Positions 34,252 to 40,287 of a stretch of 47,142 nucleotides of DNA are shown here, piece by piece. A program made the translations under genes and the position numbers. Where the stretch lies: positions 1-47,142 of the forward strand of contig CANQAW010000001.1 of the NCBI GenBank assembly GCA_947589525.1, given 5' to 3'. Source of the DNA: Candidatus Gastranaerophilales bacterium. GTDB taxonomy: Bacteria > Cyanobacteriota > Vampirovibrionia > Gastranaerophilales > Gastranaerophilaceae. Numbering within the stretch: position 1 is the first letter of the stretch; each line of letters starts with the position of its first letter. The notes under the pieces were generated by a model. That model made no database searches and was not told the origin of the DNA. It was given only the letters and a program-made list of their open reading frames with translations.

Positions 34252-34266
34252 GAAAGTGAGGTAATC

Positions 34267-34914
34267 ATGGGTGGTCGTGGTTCAGGTGGTGGTAGAAGCG
34301 GAAAAGCATCTGCCGGTGGTGGAACAATGAAAAAAGATGAATTGATAAATTTATACAATAACATTTCAGGAAATCCGTCATACACGGTTGAAGAGAGAGT
34401 TCGTGCAATGTCATCAATAAAAAAAGAAATTGATAATATTGATGCCAAAGAAAAACCAAAAGAAAAAACAACTCAAGAAAAGAGACTGGAAGCTCTTGCT
34501 AAAGCTCGTGCAAAACGTGCAGAAAACAAAAAGAATGGAATAAAACCCGAAAAGAAAGAAAAAGACCCAAGAAGAACAAAAGCTAAAATGTCTATGGATA
34601 GCACAGTTTCAGACCTTAAATATAATTTGAGGCGAGGAGTTGAATCAGACGGATATATTTCAAATTCTGATTTCAGAGTTGAAGATTACGGAAATTCCGT
34701 CAGCGTTCAAATCAGATATTTAGGGAAGTGGAAAAATCCATCACATGCACGCTATGAGGAAGATTACGATTGGCAGGAACTTCGTTCTTCAAGTGGCAAA
34801 CAGATTGATAAAGTAATAAAGAAAATGTCAAAACAATCAGGCAGAAAAATCACTTGGAGTACAAGCGAAAAGAATTGGATTGATATTGATATTCCAAAAA
34901 TGAAAGGAGACTAA
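34267..34914 (+). CDS. MGGRGSGGG-leader protein 2
   Basis: This 215-residue protein starts MGGRGSGGGRSGKASAGGGT. The middle (about 65-115) is very rich in Lys/Arg/Glu (KRLEALAKARAKRAENKKNG and KPEKKEKDPRRTKAK), likely a helix binding nucleic acid or DNA. The C-terminal 95 residues look like a compact alpha-beta domain (VSVQIRYLGKW, YEEDYDWQELRSSSGKQIDKVIKKMSKQSGRKITWSTSEKNWIDIDIP). A GAAAGTGAGG site precedes the start. The basic composition would suit a protein carried with the phage DNA, but the function is unknown. Confidence 0.8.
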   Translation: MGGRGSGGGRSGKASAGGGTMKKDELINLYNNISGNPSYTVEERVRAMSSIKKEIDNIDAKEKPKEKTTQEKRLEALAKARAKRAENKKNGIKPEKKEKDPRRTKAKMSMDSTVSDLKYNLRRGVESDGYISNSDFRVEDYGNSVSVQIRYLGKWKNPSHARYEEDYDWQELRSSSGKQIDKVIKKMSKQSGRKITWSTSEKNWIDIDIPKMKGD

Positions 34915-34917
34915 TTT

Positions 34918-35514
34918 ATGGGAGGTCGTGGTTCAGGTGGCGGTAAAAGTAGTGGTGGAGGTGGTGCATCTTCTACACCACCAAGATTAGTGAGTGTAAA
35001 TGATTATTATAAAGAAAAATACTCACAAATGAACGATTTGGAATTAAATCGTGCATACGTTAATGCACAAAATTTGATGAAAAAGGAACAAGCAAAAGTT
35101 TTATACGAACAGGAAAAACTTTCAAAAATGATGGAAGAATTTAAAGCATTACCTGCAAATCATCCTGAAGTAAATAAAAAATGGGATGCGATTGATAAAC
35201 AAATGTCAGTATTAAATGATGCTCGTTCAAAATCAAATATTCGTTCACAGGCATATCTATTGGCAGTCAATGAAAAATACAATATCAGAGCAAAATACAA
35301 CTCAAACGATATGAAAAGTATGACTAACGGACAGTTAAACTCTTTTTACAATAAATCATATAAAGAGAGCAGTAAGGCTCGGCAAAAAATCGAAAAAACC
35401 TCCAATCCTAAAACAAAAGCAAAATATCAGAAAATATATGATCAGCATAATAAAAACTTCTTTGCCGCAAACAATGAACGCAACAATCGTGGACTTGATG
35501 GAAAAGATTGGTAA
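34918..35514 (+). CDS. MGGRGSGGG-leader protein 3
   Basis: This 198-residue protein starts MGGRGSGGGKSSGGGGASST and continues with a long, basic, helical body (YYKEKYSQMNDLELNRAYVNAQNLMKKEQAKVLYEQEKLSKMMEEF and later SMTNGQLNSFYNKSYKESSKARQKIEKTSN). The tail is NNRGLDGKDW. It follows protein 2 by three bases. Only the first nine residues are really shared with its neighbours; the bodies are different, so this is a common tag on different cargo rather than a simple triplication. Confidence 0.8.
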   Translation: MGGRGSGGGKSSGGGGASSTPPRLVSVNDYYKEKYSQMNDLELNRAYVNAQNLMKKEQAKVLYEQEKLSKMMEEFKALPANHPEVNKKWDAIDKQMSVLNDARSKSNIRSQAYLLAVNEKYNIRAKYNSNDMKSMTNGQLNSFYNKSYKESSKARQKIEKTSNPKTKAKYQKIYDQHNKNFFAANNERNNRGLDGKDW

Positions 35515-35515
35515 T

Positions 35516-35537
35516 TGTGTCTGAATGATACGAAATA
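35516..35537 (+). promoter_or_regulatory. repeated intergenic element, copy 1
   Basis: TGTGTCTGAATGATACGAAA plus TA: contains the dyad GTGTC-N5-GATAC. A weaker AGACT/AGTC hairpin (35546-35568) lies downstream, and the next gene starts about 70 bases later. The same element occurs at 36648 and 37322 at the same position after a stop codon. Confidence 0.65.
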
Positions 35538-35608
35538 ATCGAAATAGACTTTAAATTCAGCAATAGTCGAGTGATGAATATGACTGTACTTAATTAAAGG
35601 AGGTCAGT

Positions 35609-36427
35609 ATGACAACAATTACACCCGAAGAAGCATTAAAAAGTAAGAAAAACTTTGAAGAGTTTATGACTGATTATTATCCGCCAATTGTAACTTCAAC
35701 ATTAGCAAGTTATCCAAAAGCTGATGGACAAACCGTTGTATCCATTTGTGATTTAACACAGAAAATGGAAACAATGGTTTCGCTCTTGAATGAAATTGAG
35801 AGTTTAAATCTAAATAAAGCTCCGTTTATCGTTTGGTATGTAACTTCAGAGAAAGAAGAATTGGTAACGGCAGCAAAAGCATTAAATCATTTTTCGATTA
35901 AAGGCATTAAAATATTTATTTTTAAAGCCTTTTTGAATGGCGATAAAATGGGCTTTGAATGCCTTTTGAAACCCGAATTAAATGATAAAAAAACTTATAC
36001 AAGAAATGAAAATACCCCTGCGAAAATATTTCAAAAAGAATATTGGGAAAAATATTTCGAGATTTGTGATGAATTACAAAGCGAAATGCAAGTTAATCCA
36101 AAGCCACAACATTTTCAATATTTGCCTATGGGTAAGCGTGGGGTTCAAATAATGCAAACCGTAAATACCAAATTAGGATATGTCGCAACAGAAATTTTTA
36201 TCAATAACGATCAGACAATTTTTGAGAAATTATTGGAACATAAAGTTGAAATTGAAGAGGAACTTGGATTTTTAGAATGGCAACCGATAGAAGATAAGAA
36301 ATCCTCACGCATAAGAAAAACACTCGGAGTAGATATTTTAAAAGAAGGAAATATTGAAAGAGCTGTTAAACTCCAAATCCAAACGGCAGAAGATTTTAAG
36401 AAAGTATTTTCAAAGTATTTAGTATAG
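35609..36427 (+). CDS. DUF4268 family protein
   Basis: This 272-residue protein has a C-terminal part matching the DUF4268 family: FQKEYWEKYFEICDEL, FQYLPMGKRGVQIMQTVNTKLGYVATEIFINNDQTIFEKLLEHKVEIEEELGFLEWQPIEDKKSSRIRKTL. The N-terminal 130 residues form an alpha-beta region that could be a restriction-endonuclease-like fold, as in other members, but I see no confident catalytic PD-(D/E)xK set. Strong AAAGGAGG before ATG. Function unknown; proteins of this family occur in phages and near mobile elements. Confidence 0.8.
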   Translation: MTTITPEEALKSKKNFEEFMTDYYPPIVTSTLASYPKADGQTVVSICDLTQKMETMVSLLNEIESLNLNKAPFIVWYVTSEKEELVTAAKALNHFSIKGIKIFIFKAFLNGDKMGFECLLKPELNDKKTYTRNENTPAKIFQKEYWEKYFEICDELQSEMQVNPKPQHFQYLPMGKRGVQIMQTVNTKLGYVATEIFINNDQTIFEKLLEHKVEIEEELGFLEWQPIEDKKSSRIRKTLGVDILKEGNIERAVKLQIQTAEDFKKVFSKYLV

Positions 36428-36441
36428 AAAAGGCGGTAAAA

Positions 36442-36645
36442 ATGAGAAATATACAATTTTTAAAAGATTTATATCCGGCAGGAACAAGAGTGAAATTAGT
36501 TGAAATGAATGACATACAAGCACCGCCTATCGGGACTTTGGGAACTGTAATGTACGTTGATGACATCGGAACTATTCACATTAAATGGGATAACGGTTCA
36601 ACCCTTGGAGCAGCATATCCCGAAGACAGGGTAACAAAGATTTAA
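36442..36645 (+). CDS. DUF4314 family small protein
   Basis: This 67-residue, beta-rich protein reads AGTRVKLVEMNDIQAPPIGTLGTVMYVDDIGTIHIKWDNGSTLGAAYPEDRVTKI in its body. This is the DUF4314 pattern, an SH3-like small domain frequent in phages and plasmids. It sits 14 bases behind the DUF4268 gene and shares its transcript. Role unknown. Confidence 0.88.
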   Translation: MRNIQFLKDLYPAGTRVKLVEMNDIQAPPIGTLGTVMYVDDIGTIHIKWDNGSTLGAAYPEDRVTKI

Positions 36646-36647
36646 AT

Positions 36648-36669
36648 TGTGTCGGAATGATACGAAATA
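36648..36669 (+). promoter_or_regulatory. repeated intergenic element, copy 2
   Basis: TGTGTCGGAATGATACGAAA plus TA directly precedes a good hairpin at 36669-36700, in which AGGTGCA pairs with TGCACCT and inner AGACT faces AGTC. It lies 3' of a stop codon and about 80 bases before the next start. Confidence 0.7.
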
Positions 36670-36700
36670 GGTGCAATAGACTTGAATAGTCGCTGCACCT
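36669..36700 (+). ncRNA. structured leader hairpin after element copy 2
   Basis: The 7-base outer stem AGGTGCA / TGCACCT encloses a second short stem (GACT / AGTC). No T-run follows, so simple termination is unlikely. An analogous hairpin is at 37338-37374. Confidence 0.45.
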
Positions 36701-36745
36701 ATTCGATTAATGTGAATGCTAGTAAGACCAAGAAAGGACAACATT

Positions 36746-36970
36746 ATGGGCATTTATTTAGAAGAAAAAGAAGAAAAAAATTATCAAGCATTTATGGATG
36801 AATTAGAAAAAATTTCTAAAAAGTATGGCATAGCTTTTGAAGGCTGTGGAGTGTTTGCATTCAGCGATGAAAACGGTTTCAAAAGCATCAAATACCGTAA
36901 GGATTCTTCAAGCGGAGACTTGAGAATCGATGAATTAGTATTTAGTGATGGCACAAAAGCTGACAGATAA
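36746..36970 (+). CDS. small phage accessory protein
   Basis: This 74-residue acidic protein starts at ATG 36746 with AAAGGA upstream; an earlier in-frame start lies inside the repeated leader region and lacks a binding site. The sequence (MGIYLEEKEEKNYQAFMDEL, KKYGIAFEGCGVFAFSDENGF) looks like a small alpha-beta protein. Not recognised. Confidence 0.7.
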   Translation: MGIYLEEKEEKNYQAFMDELEKISKKYGIAFEGCGVFAFSDENGFKSIKYRKDSSSGDLRIDELVFSDGTKADR

Positions 36971-36982
36971 GGAGATATAAAT

Positions 36983-37321
36983 ATGGCAACAACAAAAACA
37001 AAAACAGAAAAAATTATAGAAGATATAACTTACGCATCAAGCAATCAATCAATTTCAAGACGTGTAATTTATGAATTTAAAAATTTAAAAGTTATGTTGG
37101 AACTAAAATCGGATAGTTACAGAGGACAATGTTATGCAAGAGCATCAGTTCTTGATAACTTGGAATGGCGTGTTATTTATTTTATTCCACATGCAGAAAT
37201 GAGAACTCCGGAAGGACTTTGTCATTATCTTCCATACAGAGACACTAAAGCTCCAAATGCAAAAAAAGAATTCGACAAAGATATCGAGCGTTTAAAAAAG
37301 TATATTTCAGAACTTCTTTAA
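36983..37321 (+). CDS. small phage accessory protein
   Basis: This 112-residue basic protein has an alpha-beta pattern: RRVIYEFKNLKVMLELKSDSYRGQCYARASVLDNLEWRVIYFIPHAEM in the middle and a helical end KKEFDKDIERLKKYISELL. GGAGATAT precedes ATG. It is followed immediately by element copy 3. Not recognised. Confidence 0.7.
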   Translation: MATTKTKTEKIIEDITYASSNQSISRRVIYEFKNLKVMLELKSDSYRGQCYARASVLDNLEWRVIYFIPHAEMRTPEGLCHYLPYRDTKAPNAKKEFDKDIERLKKYISELL

Positions 37322-37343
37322 TGTGTCGAAATGATACTGAATA
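37322..37343 (+). promoter_or_regulatory. repeated intergenic element, copy 3
   Basis: TGTGTCGAAATGATACTGAA plus TA starts at the base after the previous stop codon. It runs into a strong hairpin at 37338-37374. Confidence 0.7.
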
Positions 37344-37374
37344 GTCTTTAATCACTTGAATTAATGACTATTCA
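37338..37374 (+). ncRNA. structured leader hairpin after element copy 3
   Basis: TGAATAGTC (37338-37346) pairs with GACTATTCA (37366-37374), and TTAAT (37348-37352) pairs with ATTAA (37360-37364) around a 7-base loop. No T-run follows. The strand TGAATA is shared with the conserved element, so the element and the hairpin could be alternative structures. Confidence 0.5.
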
Positions 37375-37416
37375 GAGGCATTAATGTCAATGTAAATAAA
37401 CGAAAGGCGGCATATT

Positions 37417-37722
37417 ATGACAGTAGAAAATTTAAAAGATTTTGACAGAACATTATTTGGAACAAAGATTGTAAACTTCAATACTCAAAAACTAGGTTTA
37501 ATCCTTTATACTTGGACAAACGTTTATGCCGATGCACATATCCCGTTTGCAACATGTGTTGATGAAAATGGCAAAAAATATAATGTATCAATGGATGACA
37601 TCAGAGCAATTGAAGATTTAGATGAAGACGAACTTCAAGAATTAGGCTTAAGGTATAAGGAGATAAACTATGAAATTAAAAATTATATTTCAAAAAGACA
37701 AATATATTGTTGGAATTACTGA
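37417..37722 (+). CDS. small phage accessory protein
   Basis: This 101-residue protein has GAAAGGCGG before ATG. It has a small beta domain (KIVNFNTQKLGLILYTWTNVYADAHIPFATCVDENGKKYNVSMDDIRAIEDL) resembling SH3-like or DUF4314-type folds, then an acidic helix. Its last 53 bases overlap the next gene in another frame. Not recognised. Confidence 0.7.
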   Translation: MTVENLKDFDRTLFGTKIVNFNTQKLGLILYTWTNVYADAHIPFATCVDENGKKYNVSMDDIRAIEDLDEDELQELGLRYKEINYEIKNYISKRQIYCWNY

Positions 37723-37840
37723 AGATGGAAAATTATTCGAATCATACGGAAACACATATACAAGAAATATCCTTGGAGCAGCAGGGTTGTATATTCAAGA
37801 ATTACAAGCAGAAATTGCAAAACTGAAAGGTAAAAATTAA
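37670..37840 (+). CDS. very small accessory protein
   Basis: This 56-residue frame reads MKLKIIFQKDKYIVGITEDG, with a helical end ILGAAGLYIQELQAEIAKLK. AAGGAG is seven to eight bases before the ATG, which supports translation despite the overlap with the previous gene. Not recognised. Confidence 0.65.
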   Translation: MKLKIIFQKDKYIVGITEDGKLFESYGNTYTRNILGAAGLYIQELQAEIAKLKGKN

Positions 37841-37842
37841 TT

Positions 37843-37989
37843 ATGAAAGTCGAAGAGTTAATTAAACAATTAAAAAAATGCAATCCCGATGCGGATGTTG
37901 AAGTTATCGATATTGAAGGCAATTACAGCTGTGATTTATTACAAGTTGAAGATAACGAAGACAGAGTATATTTTTATGTAGAGTTATAA
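37843..37989 (+). CDS. very small acidic accessory protein
   Basis: This 48-residue frame reads MKVEELIKQLKKCNPDADVE and VIDIEGNYSCDLLQVEDNED, ending RVYFYVEL. This is the pattern of small phage proteins with the opening EELIKxLxKxNPDAEV, which are widespread and of unknown function. It is the last rightward gene before the convergent early operon. Confidence 0.7.
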   Translation: MKVEELIKQLKKCNPDADVEVIDIEGNYSCDLLQVEDNEDRVYFYVEL

Positions 37990-37994
37990 AAAAA

Positions 37995-38024
37995 GCTCTA
38001 ATGCAAATCAACAAACATTAGAGC
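37995..38024 (-). terminator. terminator of the early (transposition) operon
   Basis: GCTCTAATG (37995-38003) pairs with CATTAGAGC (38016-38024), a perfect 9-base stem. On the minus strand it is followed by TTTTTTTATA, a clear intrinsic terminator for the leftward early operon. There is no T-run for the rightward strand. Confidence 0.85.
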
Positions 38025-38053
38025 AAAGAAGTGATGAATATTTTACATTTCGA

Positions 38054-38362
38054 CTATTTAGGGAGTGGAGGTTTTTTGGCTTTTCTTAATTCTTTTCTTA
38101 TCACTGCCTCAACGTGTCTTTGAGACAATTCGCATTCAATAACTAAGCGATTTAAGGTCATTTTTGTGCCGTCATATTCTTTTATAATGTAACGCTCTTT
38201 TATCTTTTTTAATGCGTGTTTTGGAATATTTACTATCAATCCCGGTAAACAAAAAATTAAGGTCAAAGCGGTTTTAATCCCTGCACATTGTGCAACGAAT
38301 TTTAAGTCATCGTTTGGCATATCTTCAATTGTAATATTTTCCATCCATGGCTTAAATTCCAT
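38054..38362 (-). CDS. Mor/C-type transcription activator-like protein
   Basis: This 102-residue protein has a central AGIKTALTLIFCLPGLIVNIPKHALKKIKERYIIKEYDG followed by a helix-turn-helix (LNRLVIECELSQRHVEAVIRKEL). This matches the Mor transcription activator family of Mu-like phages: a dimerisation part with the GLIVNIPK-type strand and a C-terminal HTH. In Mu, Mor activates the middle promoter for the late activator C. It is the last gene of the early operon, the expected place. Confidence 0.82.
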   Translation of the reverse strand: MEFKPWMENITIEDMPNDDLKFVAQCAGIKTALTLIFCLPGLIVNIPKHALKKIKERYIIKEYDGTKMTLNRLVIECELSQRHVEAVIRKELRKAKKPPLPK

Positions 38363-38452
38363 AGCTCTCCTCTTGTTATTTATACGGTCTCGTCAGTTGG
38401 AGCCTTACTCCAAGACGGTCAGCTTGCACTGTTAGCCGACCGTTTCGACCTG
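38363..38452 (-). promoter_or_regulatory. structured leader of the Mor-like gene
   Basis: On the minus strand, ACGGTCGGCT pairs with AGCTGACCGT, and TTGGAG pairs with CTCCAA around TAAGG. A -10-like TATAAA and GAGGAG site follow before the start. GGCTAACAG is repeated just upstream. No T-run follows the hairpins. The segment is clearly more GC-rich than its surroundings. Confidence 0.4.
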
Positions 38453-38764
38453 TTAGCCTGCCATTGCCATTGTTGGCATTGGAGTAAGCATAGATTCAAA
38501 GTCTTGTCGCAATTTAGAAAGAATTGCGATTTGTCCCTCAATTACCTTGCAAGCAATTTCTCTTTCCTTTGCCATACTCCAGTTGTCTTTATCCAGAGTC
38601 GCATCAGCAAACTTCAATTTTGCATCATAGAGTTGGTTCGTAAGGTTATCTGACATGTTGTTAATTAGTGTCATAATTGCACATTCTTTCGGTTCTTCAG
38701 GGGCGATTTCCCCGAAGAATTGCTTGCTTACCATTTTTGAATTGTCATTTTTTTCTGAATTCAT
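38453..38764 (-). CDS. hypothetical early protein
   Basis: This 103-residue protein is acidic and helical; MTLINNMSDNLTNQLYDAKLKFADATLDKDNWSMAKEREIACKVIEGQIAILSKLRQDFESML is the main body. It ends with a methionine-rich tail, TPMPTMAMAG. It lies between the gp16-like and Mor-like genes and has AAGGAG upstream. In Mu this stretch holds small semi-essential early genes. Not recognised. Confidence 0.75.
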   Translation of the reverse strand: MNSEKNDNSKMVSKQFFGEIAPEEPKECAIMTLINNMSDNLTNQLYDAKLKFADATLDKDNWSMAKEREIACKVIEGQIAILSKLRQDFESMLTPMPTMAMAG

Positions 38765-38791
38765 TTTTTTCTCCTTCTATTTTTCTACTAC

Positions 38792-39244
38792 TCAAAGTGT
38801 GGCCGCACTCTTCTTTATTTTTAAATTCTTTTTTATAGCCTGTAGAGCCTGAATAACCTTACAGGCTTTGGCTTTAGTTAGGAACATAACGTCATCAACT
38901 TTAAACTTGGATTTTAAAAACTTTCTAAGGGATTTTTTTGCAAACTCGTCATTGTCGTGATAACAAATCTCACGCCATATACCTTCAATCATTCGAAGTT
39001 GTGCATCGCTTGCCATATTATCGCTACGATGTAAAGTTTCATATTTTTTTAAGCGTTTTTCCCAACGGTTTATAGCAACAGCTTTTTCTTCCAAGATTTC
39101 AATAAAAATAATCGCTTCTGTATAGGTTAAATTTTTAGAAGTCTGAACATCAAAAGATTTAAGCATTTCACGATATAAATCGTCATTTAGTCCAAGAGCA
39201 TTTTTTAATGTATGGATTTTTCTAATTTGAGAAGTCGTAGCCAT
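38792..39244 (-). CDS. Mu gp16-like protein (DUF1018)
   Basis: This 150-residue protein has the DUF1018 pattern: SQIRKIHTLKNALGLNDDLYREMLKSFDVQTSKNLTYTEAIIFIEILEE, then SDAQLRMIEGIWREICYHDNDEFAKKSLRKFLKSKFKVDDVMFLTKAKACKVIQAL. This early protein is a hallmark of Mu-like phages; its biochemical role is not established. It overlaps the small membrane protein gene upstream. Confidence 0.92.
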   Translation of the reverse strand: MATTSQIRKIHTLKNALGLNDDLYREMLKSFDVQTSKNLTYTEAIIFIEILEEKAVAINRWEKRLKKYETLHRSDNMASDAQLRMIEGIWREICYHDNDEFAKKSLRKFLKSKFKVDDVMFLTKAKACKVIQALQAIKKNLKIKKSAATL

Positions 39245-39395
39245 ATTCGATTTTTATATCCTCAAGTTGAAGTTCTCTACCATGTTTTATTCCGATTTGC
39301 ACTCCCAAGATAAAGATGGCAAGGGCGATTAAAAAAATATATAATGCGGTAGAGTCGGGTCGGAATAAAAACTTACCGAAGTATCTATTTCTCAT
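39222..39395 (-). CDS. small single-span membrane protein in the early operon
   Basis: This 57-residue protein reads MRNRYFGKFLFRPDSTALYI, then the transmembrane stretch IFLIALAIFILGVQIGI (about residues 20-36), and a charged C-terminus. It starts 14 bases after the ATPase gene and overlaps the gp16-like gene by 23 bases. A possible host-takeover or superinfection protein, but that is only inference. Confidence 0.65.
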   Translation of the reverse strand: MRNRYFGKFLFRPDSTALYIFLIALAIFILGVQIGIKHGRELQLEDIKIEYGYDFSN

Positions 39396-39408
39396 AATTT
39401 AACCTTCA

Positions 39409-40287
39409 CTACACCATCAATAACTTAGAAGTATGTTTAATCACAGCATTATCGACCTCAGCTTTGCCATTGAATTTGGCAATGCTAATACTGTGAGAAA
39501 TAAGATGTTCCAATCTTCTTGTATTACCACCTGAATACTGAAGATAGGTTTCAGCCAGTTCGGTATTTTGCTCAATGGTTTCAAGGATTTTTATTACATC
39601 CTGAATGAGCAAGCTATCAATTATTTTCGTGTATTTTACTCTTGAATACAGTTGGTCATATTGGTTGTTATAACCTTTTAGGTTTTCAAGTAAAATACCT
39701 CTTCCGATTAACAGGACACCAACGCCTGTTTTATCGTGAATTCTTCTAGTAATTTCTAATGCTCGGTACGGAAGATTTTCGGCTTCGTCAATAATTAAAA
39801 GTCTTCCTGATTGATTTAACTTTCTTACGACTTCGCCCATCAAATCATATACAGAGCCTTTACCTGAAAGTCCGAGCCTCCTGTGTATTTCCTTTAAAAG
39901 AGATTTTGCCGTATAGCCTGAATCACTTTCAATTAATATTGAATCCAAGAATTCCTGAGTGTATTTTTTTACGGCAACGGTTTTTCCCAAGCCGGCACGA
40001 CCTACACAAACTCCGATTTTACCTTGCGTATGGCATAAACGAGCTATTTCGGAAATGTATTTTACGATAGATATATTTACGAACGGCAAATCGTTTTCTA
40101 CGGCACGTTCACGTTCCCTTTGAATAAAATTATTTATTGCATCGGTAACTTTGTCATTCTTACCGTTATAAGTACCGTTTAACCACATACTAATTGTAGA
40201 TTTTGCAAGTCCTGTTGCAGTTGAAATATATGCGGTACTATAACTATTCTTTTCCATTAAATCTCGAAGTTCGGCTCTAATATCCAT
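39409..40287 (-). CDS. MuB-like transposition ATPase
   Basis: This 292-residue AAA+ ATPase activates the transposase and selects target DNA. The N-terminal helix-turn-helix (STAYISTATGLAKSTISMWLNG, about residues 17-38) is as in MuB. Walker A is GRAGLGKT (96-103), Walker B LLIIDEAENLP (163-173), and sensor 1 is in GVLLIGRG. The start is ATG 40287 with AAAGGAG; a TTG two codons earlier is less likely. It is encoded right behind its transposase, with an 11-base overlap, as in Mu. Confidence 0.93.
   Translation of the reverse strand: MDIRAELRDLMEKNSYSTAYISTATGLAKSTISMWLNGTYNGKNDKVTDAINNFIQRERERAVENDLPFVNISIVKYISEIARLCHTQGKIGVCVGRAGLGKTVAVKKYTQEFLDSILIESDSGYTAKSLLKEIHRRLGLSGKGSVYDLMGEVVRKLNQSGRLLIIDEAENLPYRALEITRRIHDKTGVGVLLIGRGILLENLKGYNNQYDQLYSRVKYTKIIDSLLIQDVIKILETIEQNTELAETYLQYSGGNTRRLEHLISHSISIAKFNGKAEVDNAVIKHTSKLLMV

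Noticed and set aside
37995..38024. Terminator for the rightward accessory operon
   Set aside because: The perfect stem has its T-run only on the minus strand; on the plus strand it is followed by AAAGAAGTG.
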